A DNA stretch of 64,000 nt. Source: Sphingopyxis microcysteis. GTDB lineage: Bacteria > Pseudomonadota > Alphaproteobacteria > Sphingomonadales > Sphingomonadaceae. How positions within the stretch are numbered: the stretch's first letter is position 1; each line of letters starts with the position of its first letter. The stretch is taken from the NCBI RefSeq assembly GCF_012274265.1, contig NZ_JAANYY010000005.1, positions 418,724 through 482,723 of the forward strand, in the 5' to 3' direction. This document shows positions 32,526 through 41,223 of this stretch, one piece after another. Below the pieces are notes generated by a model. The model had not been told where the DNA came from and did not search any database. It saw nothing but the letters and a program-made list of their open reading frames with translations. The position numbers were made by a program, and so were the translations under genes.

Positions 32526-33838
32526 TCCTTGGCGCGGTGCTGGCAGGCGGGCAGTCGCGGCGCTTCGGCAGCGACAAGGCGCTGGCGATGAGCCGCGGCG
32601 CGACCCTGCTAGAGCATGCCGTCGCGGCGTTGCAGGCGCAGTGCGACGCGGTGATCGTGGTGGGGCGTGCAAATGCGCAGTGCCACAACATCGATGACTG
32701 GCCGCAGGCGGGCGCCGGACCGCTCGGCGGCGTGGCGGCAGCGCTGCGATTCGGGCGCGAGGAGGGCTATTCTGCGGTCCTTACCTGCGGGGTCGACTGC
32801 CTCGACTTGCCGCACGACATAGCCGTCCGTCTGGCACCCGCGCCCGCCTATGTGGCCGAGCAACCGGTTGTCGGGCTTTGGCCTGTCGCAGCCGCCGAGG
32901 AAGCTGCCTCACGGGTCGCGGGCGAGGGCAGCCGGTCGATGCGCGCCTTCGCCGAGGCGGTCGCTGCGCGTCCGGTCAGCGTGCCGGCGATCCGCAACAT
33001 CAACCGGCCCGAGGACTTGGCGGCCTCTGCCTCGCGCACGGCAGCGGCGCTTGAGGTGTCCTATGACGGCATGCCCGGTCGCCCGGTCCTGCGGCCGCTT
33101 GCCGATGAAGTGCCGGTCGCGATCGAGGTGAACGGCGTCGCCTATGCCGTCATGATGGCATCGGTGAGCGACCTTGAGGACTTCGCGGCGGGTTTTGCGC
33201 TGTCCGAAGGGTTCATCACTGCTGCGGACGAGATCATCGAGGCGGCAACCGCGCGCGTCGAGCGTGGTGTGATCCTGCGGCTCACGCTCTCGCCCGAGCG
33301 CGCGGCGCCGCTGCACGATCGGGTGCGCATGCGCGTCAGCGAGGGCAGCTGCGGGCTATGCGGTCTCGAAAGCCTCGAGGAAGTGCTGCGCCCGCTCGCT
33401 CGGCTCGCGCCGACACCTGCGCCCGCGCCTGCGGCTATCGAACGGGCCTTGCTGGCGCTTGATCGCCATCAGACCGAGGGCCTGCGCACCGGAGCGATGC
33501 ATGCCGCAGCGTTCTGCGACCGCGAGGGCTATATCCTCTGCCTGCGTGAGGATGTCGGGCGCCACAATGCGCTCGACAAGCTGTTTGGCGCCTTGGCCCG
33601 GCAGCGGATCAATCCGGCACGCGGCTTCGTGGTCGTGACTGCGCGGTGCAGCTATGAACTGGTCGAGAAGACGGTGCGCGCCGGCTGTCCGGTACTGGTG
33701 GCGATTTCGGCCCCCACCAGCCTCGCGGTCGAACGCGCCCGCCAGGCCGGCCTGCACCTGATTGCACTGGCGCGGCGGGACACGATGCTGGTGTTCGAGC
33801 CCTGCGCGTTGGCGGAGGAGGGTCGCGATGCGGTATGA
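32522..33838 (+). CDS. MobA-FdhD fusion: Mo-cofactor guanylyltransferase / FDH sulfurtransferase
   Basis: A 438-residue two-domain protein. Residues 1-170 are MobA-like, with the nucleotide loop GAVLAGGQSRRFGSDKAL and GAGPLGGVAAAL. From about residue 185 it is FdhD-like: LADEVPVAIEVNG, DLEDFAAGFALSEGFI, the active-site CGLCG (C277, C280), EDVGRHNALDKLFG and ARCSYELVEKTVRAGCPVLVAISAPTS shortened here. MobA turns Mo-molybdopterin into the bis-guanine dinucleotide form and FdhD adds the sulfido ligand needed by formate dehydrogenase. The two activities are usually separate genes; no stop or frameshift separates them here. Start overlaps fdsB by four bases and the end overlaps fdsA by eleven. Confidence 0.93.
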   Translation: MILGAVLAGGQSRRFGSDKALAMSRGATLLEHAVAALQAQCDAVIVVGRANAQCHNIDDWPQAGAGPLGGVAAALRFGREEGYSAVLTCGVDCLDLPHDIAVRLAPAPAYVAEQPVVGLWPVAAAEEAASRVAGEGSRSMRAFAEAVAARPVSVPAIRNINRPEDLAASASRTAAALEVSYDGMPGRPVLRPLADEVPVAIEVNGVAYAVMMASVSDLEDFAAGFALSEGFITAADEIIEAATARVERGVILRLTLSPERAAPLHDRVRMRVSEGSCGLCGLESLEEVLRPLARLAPTPAPAPAAIERALLALDRHQTEGLRTGAMHAAAFCDREGYILCLREDVGRHNALDKLFGALARQRINPARGFVVVTARCSYELVEKTVRAGCPVLVAISAPTSLAVERARQAGLHLIALARRDTMLVFEPCALAEEGRDAV

Positions 33839-36674
33839 ACGGCAGCCTGATCTCGGCACCCCCGAGGTCGTCAGCGATAGCACAGTGACGCTCTCCATCG
33901 ACGGACGCGAGGTCAGCGTCCCGGCAGGCACAAGTGTCGTGCGAGCAGCCGGCCTGGCCGGTGGCAGCATTCCCAAGCTATGCGCCAGCGACAACCTCGC
34001 AGCCTACGGTTCGTGCCGCCTGTGCCTTGTCGAGATCGAGGGCGCGCGCGGCACGCCCGCTTCGTGCACCACCCCGGTTGCCGAGGGCATGGTGGTCCGT
34101 ACCCAGACCCCGCACCTCCAGAAGCTGCGCAAGGGGGTGATGGAGCTCTACATCTCCGACCACCCGCTCGATTGCCTGACGTGCAGCGCCAACAACGACT
34201 GCGAGTTGCAGGATGCCGCCGCACAGGTGGGCCTGCGCGATGTGCGCTTTGGTTACGAGGGCGCAAACCACCTCGGCCTCGCGCCCGATACGTCCAACCC
34301 CTATTTCGATTTCGACCCCTCCAAGTGCATCGCCTGCTCGCGCTGCGTGCGCGCCTGCGACGAGGTACAGGGCACCTTCGCTCTGACGATGGAGGGCCGG
34401 GGCTTCGCCTCGATGATCAGCGCAGGGCAGGAGATCGACACCTTCTTCTCCAGCGACTGCGTCAGCTGCGGGGCCTGCGTGCAGGCCTGCCCGACCGCAA
34501 CCTTACAGGAGAAGGCGGTCACCGCGATCGGCAAGCCCGAACGCGCGGTGGTGACGACCTGCGCCTATTGCGGCGTGGGCTGCACTTTCCGCGCCGAGAT
34601 GCGCGGCGAGCAGCTTGTGCGCATGGTGCCGTGGAAGGACGGCAAGGCCAATCGCGGCCATAGCTGCGTCAAGGGCCGCTTTGCCTGGGGCTATGCCAAT
34701 CACCGCGACCGCATCACCACGCCGATGATCCGCGACACCATCGACCAGCCGTGGCGCGAGGTGAGCTGGGAAGAGGCGCTCACGTTCACCGCCGCGCGGC
34801 TCAACGCGATCAAGGCGCAACATGGCGCGCGGGCGCTGGGCGGCATCACCTCCAGCCGCTGCACCAACGAGGAGACGTTCCTCGTCCAGAAGCTGGTGCG
34901 CGCCGGGTTCGGCTCCAACAATGTCGATACCTGCGCGCGGGTTTGCCATTCTCCCACCGGCTATGGCCTGAAGACCACCTTCGGCACTTCGGCGGGGACG
35001 CAGGATTTCGATTCGGTGATGGATGCGGACGTCATCCTCGTGATCGGCGCTAACCCGACCGATGCGCACCCGGTCTTCGCCAGCCGGATGAAGCGCCGCC
35101 TGCGGCAGGGCGCGAGGCTGATCGTCATCGATCCGCGCCGCATCGACCTCGTGAGGTCACCTCACATCGAGGCGGCGCATCACCTTGCCCTGCAACCGGG
35201 AACCAATGTCGCGGGGCTGACCGCGATGGCCCATGTCATCGTCACCGAGGGGCTGGCCGACGAGGCGTTCATCCGCGAACGATGCGACTGGGACGAATAC
35301 CAGGACTGGGCGCGTTTCGTTGCCGACGAGCGGCACAGCCCCGAAGTGCTCGAAGCGGTGACGCGCGTTCCCGCGGCTGAATTGCGCGCCGCCGCGCGGC
35401 TCTATGCGACGGGTGGCAACGCAGCCATTTATTACGGTCTTGGCGTCACCGAACACTCGCAGGGATCGAGCACGGTTATGGCCATCGCCAACCTCGCCAT
35501 GGCGACCGGCAATATCGGTCGCCCGGGTGTGGGCGTGAACCCCTTGCGCGGACAGAACAACGTGCAGGGCGCCTGCGACATGGGCAGTTTTCCGCACGAA
35601 TTGCCCGGCTATCGCCACGTTTCCGATGAAGCCACCCGCGCATTGTTCGAGGCGGAATGGGGCGTGACGCTCGACCGCGAGCCGGGCTTGCGCATTCCGA
35701 ACATGCTCGACGCCGCGCTCGATGGGTCATTCCGCGCGCTGTATGTGCAGGGCGAGGACATCCTCCAGTCCGATCCCAACACGCGCCATGTGGCCGCGGG
35801 GCTCGCCGCGATGGAATGCGTCATTGTCCACGACCTGTTCCTGAACGAGACCGCGAACTACGCCCACGTCTTTCTGCCGGGCAGCACCTTCCTCGAAAAG
35901 AACGGCACCTTCACCAATGCGGAACGCCGCATCCAGGGGGTGCGCAAGGTGATGGAGCCCGCCAACGGCTACGAGGACTGGGAGGTGACGCAGCTCCTCG
36001 CGCAGGCGATGGGCATCGACTGGAACTACACGCACCCGCGCGAGATCATGGACGAGATCGCGCGCCTCACGCCGACCTTCGCGGGCGTCTCCTTCGACCG
36101 GCTCGATCAATGCGGCTCGCTGCAATGGCCGGTCAACGAAGCCTTTCCCGATGGCGCGCCGGTGATGCATGTCGCGCAGTTCACAGGCGGCAAGGGCCGT
36201 TTCGTGGTGACCGACTATGTCCCCACCGACGAGAAGACCGGCCCGCGCTATCCGCTGCTGCTGACCACCGGGCGCATCCTCTCGCAATACAATGTCGGCG
36301 CGCAGACCCGCCGCACCGGCAATGTCGCCTGGCATCCCGAAGACCGGCTCGAGATGCATGCCGTAGATGCCGAGAACCGCGGGCTCAAGGATGGTGACTG
36401 GGCGCGCCTGTCGAGCCGCACTGGAGAGACGACCTTGCGCATCACCGTGACCGAGCGCGTGGCGCCGGGCGTGGTCTACACCACCTTCCACCATCCCGCG
36501 ACGCAGGCCAATGTCGTCACCACCGAGTTCAGCGACTGGGCCACCAATTGTCCGGAATACAAGGTGACGGCGGTGCAGGTGATGCCCTCCAACGGGCCGA
36601 CCGACTGGCAGGAGGATTACGAGGCGATGTCGCAACGCTCGCGCCGGATCGCGACTGCCGAGGAGGCCAAATAG
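33828..36674 (+). CDS. fdsA: NAD-dependent formate dehydrogenase alpha (molybdenum) subunit
   Basis: A 948-residue catalytic subunit. 2Fe-2S domain with C52, C63, C66 and C80; His-Cys 4Fe-4S site at H112, C116, C119, C125; two ferredoxin-type clusters (CIACSRCVRAC at 167-177, CVSCGACVQAC at 211-221); another 4Fe-4S in CAYCGVGC (245-252). The molybdenum ligand is Cys373 in ARVCHSPTGYG, so this is a cysteine, not selenocysteine, enzyme. The C-terminal molydopterin-binding domain ends near ATNCPEYKVTAVQV. It oxidises formate to CO2, reducing NAD+ through FdsG and FdsB. ATG 33828 follows GGAGGAGGG. Confidence 0.96.
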   Translation: MRYERQPDLGTPEVVSDSTVTLSIDGREVSVPAGTSVVRAAGLAGGSIPKLCASDNLAAYGSCRLCLVEIEGARGTPASCTTPVAEGMVVRTQTPHLQKLRKGVMELYISDHPLDCLTCSANNDCELQDAAAQVGLRDVRFGYEGANHLGLAPDTSNPYFDFDPSKCIACSRCVRACDEVQGTFALTMEGRGFASMISAGQEIDTFFSSDCVSCGACVQACPTATLQEKAVTAIGKPERAVVTTCAYCGVGCTFRAEMRGEQLVRMVPWKDGKANRGHSCVKGRFAWGYANHRDRITTPMIRDTIDQPWREVSWEEALTFTAARLNAIKAQHGARALGGITSSRCTNEETFLVQKLVRAGFGSNNVDTCARVCHSPTGYGLKTTFGTSAGTQDFDSVMDADVILVIGANPTDAHPVFASRMKRRLRQGARLIVIDPRRIDLVRSPHIEAAHHLALQPGTNVAGLTAMAHVIVTEGLADEAFIRERCDWDEYQDWARFVADERHSPEVLEAVTRVPAAELRAAARLYATGGNAAIYYGLGVTEHSQGSSTVMAIANLAMATGNIGRPGVGVNPLRGQNNVQGACDMGSFPHELPGYRHVSDEATRALFEAEWGVTLDREPGLRIPNMLDAALDGSFRALYVQGEDILQSDPNTRHVAAGLAAMECVIVHDLFLNETANYAHVFLPGSTFLEKNGTFTNAERRIQGVRKVMEPANGYEDWEVTQLLAQAMGIDWNYTHPREIMDEIARLTPTFAGVSFDRLDQCGSLQWPVNEAFPDGAPVMHVAQFTGGKGRFVVTDYVPTDEKTGPRYPLLLTTGRILSQYNVGAQTRRTGNVAWHPEDRLEMHAVDAENRGLKDGDWARLSSRTGETTLRITVTERVAPGVVYTTFHHPATQANVVTTEFSDWATNCPEYKVTAVQVMPSNGPTDWQEDYEAMSQRSRRIATAEEAK

Positions 36675-36675
36675 C

Positions 36676-36909
36676 ATGGATTTGGGTCGCCTGCGCCAGA
36701 TGGCCGACCAGATCGCCCGCAACCTGGCGGTGCGGGGCGAGGAAGCGGCGGCGGCGGCCACGGCGGAGCACATCACCCGGTTCTGGGACCCTCGGATGCG
36801 CGCCGCAATCCTTGCCGATGACCGCGCGCCCCTGTCCCCTATAGCCCGCCGCGCAGTTGATCTTCTCGCCGCGCAAGCTACGCAGCACGCTCGCGGCGCG
36901 CCGGATTAG
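36676..36909 (+). CDS. fdsD: Formate dehydrogenase delta subunit
   Basis: A 77-residue helical protein starting one base after the fdsA stop: LRQMADQIARNLAVRGEEAA, then TAEHITRFWDPRMRAAIL and LSPIARRAVDLLA, the characteristic FdsD layout. The protein is needed for cofactor insertion or stability of the FdsABG complex in related bacteria. Confidence 0.92.
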   Translation: MDLGRLRQMADQIARNLAVRGEEAAAAATAEHITRFWDPRMRAAILADDRAPLSPIARRAVDLLAAQATQHARGAPD

Positions 36910-36940
36910 ACGCGCCGATTCCCAGAAACGAAAGCGAGCC

Positions 36941-37348
36941 ATGCCGAACGAGACACGCAACCTGATCGAAAGCTACTACGCTGCCTTCAACAAAGGCGAT
37001 GCGGCCGGGATGCTGGACTGCCTGACCGAGGATGTCGCGCATGACATCAACCAGGGCGAGCGGCAGAGCGGCAAGGCGGCTTTCGCCGCTTTCCTTGCCC
37101 ACATGGACCGCTGCTATCGCGAGCGGCTGACCGATATCGTCATCATGGTCGACGAGACGGGTCAGCGTGCGGCGGCGGAGTTCGTCGTGCATGGCCAATA
37201 TCTTGTCACCGACGAGGGCCTGACGGAAGCACAGGGGCAGACCTATGTCCTTCCCGTGGGGGCCTTCTTCGATATCGCGGACGGCCGGATTGCGCGGGTT
37301 TCGGTTTACTACAACCTCGCCGACTGGACCCGTCAGGTCGCAGCGTGA
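36941..37348 (+). CDS. SnoaL/NTF2-like protein (ketosteroid isomerase-related)
   Basis: A 135-residue protein starting at ATG 36941. LIESYYAAFNKGDAAGMLDCLTED at the N-terminus, RQSGKAAFAAFLAHMDRCYRE and the closing strands VGAFFDIADGRIARVSVYYN give the SnoaL-like cone fold. Members of this KSI-related group are small enzymes or binding proteins of unknown substrate. It lies 31 bases after fdsD and overlaps the GNAT gene (GTGA), so it is in the same operon. Confidence 0.85.
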   Translation: MPNETRNLIESYYAAFNKGDAAGMLDCLTEDVAHDINQGERQSGKAAFAAFLAHMDRCYRERLTDIVIMVDETGQRAAAEFVVHGQYLVTDEGLTEAQGQTYVLPVGAFFDIADGRIARVSVYYNLADWTRQVAA

Positions 37349-37932
37349 CGCTGACGATTGGCATCCTGCGCGCGGCCGAACGCGCTGCGGCGCTGGGCAG
37401 CCTCGCGCAGCTGCGGATCGCCGTGTTCCGCGCCTACCCCTATCTCTACGACGGCACCGTCGCCGACGAGACCGCATACCTTGCTGACTTCTTCGGCTCG
37501 GATGATGCGGTGCTGGTCGCCGCGCGCGACGGCGAGGCGATCATCGGGGCGGCCACGGCCTCGCCGATGCGCGATCAGGGAGAGGATTTTCGCGCGCGGT
37601 TTGCGGACGCTGGCTTCGATCCCGGGACGCTGTTCTACTTCGGCGAGTCCGTCCTGCTCCCGGAATATCGCGGGCGCGGGATCGGCTATGCCTTCTTCGA
37701 CGCGCGCGAGCAGGCGGCGCGTGAAGCGGGCGCGGGTGGCGCTGCCTTTGCCGCGGTCGTCCGCCCGGCTGATCACCCCGCGCGCCCTGCCGACTACCGT
37801 CCGCTCGATCCCTTTTGGCGCGCGCGCGGCTATGCGCCCGTCGATGGGCTGACGGTGGCGATGGACTGGAAGGAAGTGGGCGAAGACAGCTCGTCCGCCA
37901 AGGCCTTGCAGGTCTGGATGCGCCAATGGTGA
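37345..37932 (+). CDS. GNAT family N-acetyltransferase
   Basis: A 195-residue protein beginning at GTG 37345. LRIAVFRAYPYLYDGTVADE, then the acetyl-CoA loop FGESVLLPEYRGRGIGYAFF (R/Q-x-x-G-x-G/A form YRGRGIG) and PADYRPLDPFWRARGYAPVDG. The C-terminus overlaps the nitrilase-type gene. In other bacteria this GNAT type is found fused to the same carbon-nitrogen hydrolase family, which supports a joint function. Confidence 0.87.
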   Translation: MTLTIGILRAAERAAALGSLAQLRIAVFRAYPYLYDGTVADETAYLADFFGSDDAVLVAARDGEAIIGAATASPMRDQGEDFRARFADAGFDPGTLFYFGESVLLPEYRGRGIGYAFFDAREQAAREAGAGGAAFAAVVRPADHPARPADYRPLDPFWRARGYAPVDGLTVAMDWKEVGEDSSSAKALQVWMRQW

Positions 37933-38825
37933 GCCCATTCCGCATCGCTGCGGCGCAATATCCCATCGAGGCGCTCGCTAGCTGGGAGGCCTATGCCGAC
38001 AAGCTCACCCGCTGGGTCGGCGAGGCGGCCGAGGGCGGGGCATCCCTCCTGGTCTTCCCCGAATATGGCGCAATGGAGCTGGTCTCGCTCGAACCGGCCA
38101 CGATGGGCGATCTGCAAGGTTCGATCGCCTTCGTCGCGGCGCTGCTGCCCGAGGTCGATGCGCTGCACGCCGAACTCGCGGCGCGCTTCGGGGTCCACAT
38201 CCTCGCTGCGAGCGCGCCGTGGCAGGCACCGGACGGAAGGTTCCGCAACCGCGCACGCCTGTTTACGCCCGGCGGGATGGTGGGCGTGCAGGACAAGTTC
38301 ATCATGACCCGCTTTGAGCGGGAGGAGGGGGGCATCGTCGGCGGAGATTCACTCAACCTGTTCGACACCGCGCTTGGCCGGATTGGGGTGTGCATCTGCT
38401 ACGACAGCGAGTTCCCGCTGATCGCCCGCGCGCTGGTCGAAGCTGGGGCGGAGATCCTGCTCGTCCCCTCCTGCACCGACAGCCTGCACGGATATCACCG
38501 CGTGAGGATCGGATCGCAGGCAAGGGCGCTCGAAGGGCAGTGCTACACCGTGCAGTCACCCACCGTGGGCACAGCGGACTGGTCACCGGCGGTCGACGTC
38601 AATCGCGGGGCGGCGGCGGTTTACGGTCCGCCGGATTGCGGGTTTCCCGAGGACGGGGTAATTGCACAAGGTGTGCTTGACCAGCCGGGCTGGGTGTATG
38701 CCGAGGTCGATCTCGCTGCGGTCGGCATGGTGCGCGAAGATGGCAGCGTGCTCAATGTCGCGCATTGGCAGGAACAGTGCCCATTAGATCGCGCTCCGGA
38801 CACCGTGGTCATCAGTTGCCATTAA
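37926..38825 (+). CDS. Carbon-nitrogen (nitrilase-fold) hydrolase
   Basis: A 299-residue amidase/nitrilase-superfamily enzyme. Catalytic Glu46 in LLVFPEYGAME, Lys124 in VGVQDKFIMTRFE, Cys158 in GVCICYDSEFP; a later HGYHRVRIGSQARALEGQCY closes the active site. ATG 37926 overlaps the end of the GNAT gene by seven bases. Likely an amidase acting on a small amide or N-formyl/N-carbamoyl compound; substrate unknown. Its stop TAA (38823-38825) directly abuts the left end of an IS5 relic, so loss of a few C-terminal residues cannot be excluded. Confidence 0.88.
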   Translation: MVSPFRIAAAQYPIEALASWEAYADKLTRWVGEAAEGGASLLVFPEYGAMELVSLEPATMGDLQGSIAFVAALLPEVDALHAELAARFGVHILAASAPWQAPDGRFRNRARLFTPGGMVGVQDKFIMTRFEREEGGIVGGDSLNLFDTALGRIGVCICYDSEFPLIARALVEAGAEILLVPSCTDSLHGYHRVRIGSQARALEGQCYTVQSPTVGTADWSPAVDVNRGAAAVYGPPDCGFPEDGVIAQGVLDQPGWVYAEVDLAAVGMVREDGSVLNVAHWQEQCPLDRAPDTVVISCH

Positions 38826-39748
38826 GCTCAAGACTTATTGATCACAGCCAGAAGAGCACGGTGGCGACCAGTGCGAGGGCGGAGAAGTAGACGGTTGGGC
38901 AACGGTCATATCGCGTTGCCACGCGGCGCCAGTCCTTGAGGCGGCCGAACATGATCTCGATGCGGTAACGCCGTTGGTCCCCCTGCTTATCGTTTTTGAC
39001 GGGCAGAGATTGGGATTTGCGGCCCGGAATGCACGATCTAATGCTCTTTTTGCTCCAGGGCATCTTGGAAGCAGTCAGCGTCATAGCCGCGGTCGGTGAG
39101 CATGCACTTGGCCTTGGGCAAATTGTCCCACCCGGCGCGCTTGTGCCGGGGCCGCAGCACGAATATCAAACCGGCGGACTCTCGTTATGACCGCGGGACC
39201 ACCGGGGGCAGGTCATCGAGTAAGGCCGCGGCACCGGTATAATCGCTGACCTGGCCGGCCGTGACGAAGAAGCTCAAAGGGCGCCCATTTGCATCAGTCA
39301 CGCCGTGCTACTTCCTATGCATATTGGCCTTGGTCCGTCCGATCAGGCGCTCGAGATCCCCTTTTACCTCAAAGCTGGAAGCCGCGCGGTGGACTTTGAG
39401 ATAGGCTGCATCGATCATGACGGTCTGCGGTTCGGCTTTCTGGGCAGATAGACCTTCCATCATCTGAGTGAACACGTCCATCTCATCCAACCGTTTACAG
39501 AGATTATACAATGTCTTATGAGGCCCGTATTCTCTGGGCGCATCCCGCCAGCGCAGGCCATTCCGGTTGACGAAGATGATCCCGCTGAGCACCCGCCGGT
39601 CGTCAACTCGGGGCTCGCCGTGGCTCTTGGGGAAACATGGCGAAAGGCGCGCCATCTGCCCGTCTGTCAGCCAAGACAGGTCGCGCATACCCAGTCTCCT
39701 CGCGGAGCCTGAATCACATCGGCATCAGTCAAAGAATGGCTCCTGAGC
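38826..39748 (-). mobile_element. IS5-family element, decayed
   Basis: The ends are related but diverged: GCTCAAGACTTATTGATC at the left and, on the other strand, GGCTCAGGAGCCATTCTTTG at the right. Inside is a broken transposase gene on the reverse strand. The element fills the gap exactly between the stop codon of the nitrilase-type gene and the stop codon of the aminotransferase gene. Confidence 0.7.
38842..39688 (-). pseudogene. IS5-family transposase, frameshifted
   Basis: Reading on the reverse strand from 39688: LSWLTDGQMARLSPCFPKSH, VLSGIIFVNRNGLRWRDAPR and TVMIDAAYLKVHRAA (first DDE Asp) to about 39308. Then, in another frame, VTDANGRPLSFFVTAGQVSD and LTDRGYDADCFQDALEQK. Finally RRYRIEIMFGRLKDWRRVAT and the end ALALVATVLFWL at 38842. 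At least three frame changes and stops separate these parts, with an inserted stretch after the LLDDLPPVV block. Not functional. Confidence 0.85.
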
Positions 39749-41086
39749 CTAGCCAGTGGGTCTGGGTAGCCGTGAGAACACTCGGTCGAACCGCACCAGA
39801 GCTTCAGCGGTATCCTCCTCCGACATGGTCCCCGAAATGTAGATCCGGCTGCCGGCGCCGATCGACAGGCCTTCCTCCATGCAGATCACGCGGAAGGTGG
39901 CGCGCCGGGCTGCATCGGCGCCTTCCAGTTCGGCCGGAGAATAAGCGGCATCGGCCCTGAGGAAATCGACGTAGATCTGGCCCCGCGGTCCTTGCAGGAA
40001 CAGGTCGTCGTGGCCGTGCGCGGCAGCCATTTCGCGCAGCCCCTGCCTGAATCGGGCCTGGATGCGGTCGACATTGACAAACCATGCTCCGTTATCCTCT
40101 GCGAGGAGATCAAAGGTTGCGATCGCCGCCGCCATTCCCAAGGGGAAGCAGTTGAACGTACCGGCCCCAACAACCCTGCGATCGCTGAGAAGGCCCATAA
40201 TATCGGCTCGGCCAGCCACAGCCGCGAATGGCAGTCCGGCAGCAATCGCCTTGCCATAGGTGGCGAGATCCGGCGTTACGCCAAACAACTTCTGTGCGCC
40301 GCCCAGATCCACCCGAAAGCCCGTAATCACCTCGTCGAAGCACAGCAGAACGCCGAAGCGATTGCAAAGCTTGCGAACCGCTTCGAGATAGCCCGGGCGG
40401 GGCGGGCAACCACCGAAGTTGCACATGATCGGTTCCATATGCACCAGGGCGATCTGGTCGCCGTACCGCTCCAGCAACGCTTCCAGCGCATCTGCATCGT
40501 TCCATTTGATCTTGTATTGGTCGAGGAGTGCCACCGGTGATCGACCTTCGGTAGACGTATTGAAGCCGCCCGCAGTTCCCGGAAGATCGATTGGGTGTGG
40601 CGGTGCGTCTGGGTCGGGGTTGATTGATCCACCCAGAACACTGTCCATCCAGCCGTGATAGTGGCCATCGAAACGGAGCACGTAAGGCCGGTTCGTGAAT
40701 GCCCGAGCAAGGCGGAACACGAGCTGCACGACCTCGGATCCTGACAGGCCGTATTTAACCAGTTCCGCGCAAGGTATCGCGCTGGACATGCGCTCGCCGA
40801 GCTCGACTTCGAGCGGCGAGTAGAACTGGCCGGGTAAGGGGGACGGCAGCGTTCGGAGCTGGGCATCGACTGCCGCGATCCAAGGCTGATACCCGTGACC
40901 GAAGATCAAAGGGCCCATGGTCAGGGCGAGGTCGATATAGTCTCGACCCTCGACATCGAAGATGCGGTGGCCGGCCGCGCGCTGTGCGAAAATGGGTGCA
41001 ATCGGCAATGCGGGCGCGAGGTTGCTCTGTGGACCAGTCAGTACTCTTGCTGCCCGATGCGCCCAGTCTGCGTTGGTGTTTGCCAT
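39749..41086 (-). CDS. Class III aminotransferase (glutamate-1-semialdehyde aminomutase-like)
   Basis: A 445-residue PLP enzyme of the HemL-like branch: SGSEVVQLVFRLARAFTNRP, RFDGHYHGWMDSV, Asp251 in FDEVITGFR and the PLP lysine Lys279 in DLATYGKAIAAGLP. NTSTEGR and GTFNCFPLGMAAA match phosphate-binding loops. It has extra N-terminal and loop residues relative to HemL, and its place in a catabolic region makes a role in heme synthesis unlikely; transamination of an omega-amino or beta-amino acid is more likely (inference). The stop TAG directly abuts the IS5 relic. Upstream lie two TRGTATACYA palindromes. Confidence 0.87.
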   Translation of the reverse strand: MANTNADWAHRAARVLTGPQSNLAPALPIAPIFAQRAAGHRIFDVEGRDYIDLALTMGPLIFGHGYQPWIAAVDAQLRTLPSPLPGQFYSPLEVELGERMSSAIPCAELVKYGLSGSEVVQLVFRLARAFTNRPYVLRFDGHYHGWMDSVLGGSINPDPDAPPHPIDLPGTAGGFNTSTEGRSPVALLDQYKIKWNDADALEALLERYGDQIALVHMEPIMCNFGGCPPRPGYLEAVRKLCNRFGVLLCFDEVITGFRVDLGGAQKLFGVTPDLATYGKAIAAGLPFAAVAGRADIMGLLSDRRVVGAGTFNCFPLGMAAAIATFDLLAEDNGAWFVNVDRIQARFRQGLREMAAAHGHDDLFLQGPRGQIYVDFLRADAAYSPAELEGADAARRATFRVICMEEGLSIGAGSRIYISGTMSEEDTAEALVRFDRVFSRLPRPTG

Positions 41087-41101
41087 GGTGGCCCCTGATC
41101 C

Positions 41102-41185
41102 TAGTATACCAAATGGGTTGCTAGTTGCGAATTATCGTGATGTAAATTGTCAACTACGCCCTCCCATGCCGATGTTAGTATACTA
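41102..41185. promoter_or_regulatory. Aminotransferase promoter with two TAGTATACYA palindromes
   Basis: TAGTATACCA at 41102-41111 and TAGTATACTA at 41176-41185. On the reverse strand a TTGACA (41153-41148) lies between them, giving the order site, -35 candidate, site, gene. The same TAGTTGACA context is seen before the TonB receptor at 6915. The pair lies between the end of the DddP-like gene and the start of the aminotransferase, so it should act on the aminotransferase. Confidence 0.5.
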
Positions 41186-41223
41186 TTGACTGCAATGAGG
41201 GCAAAGCTGAGCGGTCTGGCCGC

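Noticed and set aside
39749..41086. hemL of tetrapyrrole synthesis
   Set aside because: Alphaproteobacteria normally make 5-aminolevulinate by the HemA (Shemin) route, and the gene sits in a catabolic region with extra loops; a catabolic aminotransferase is more likely.
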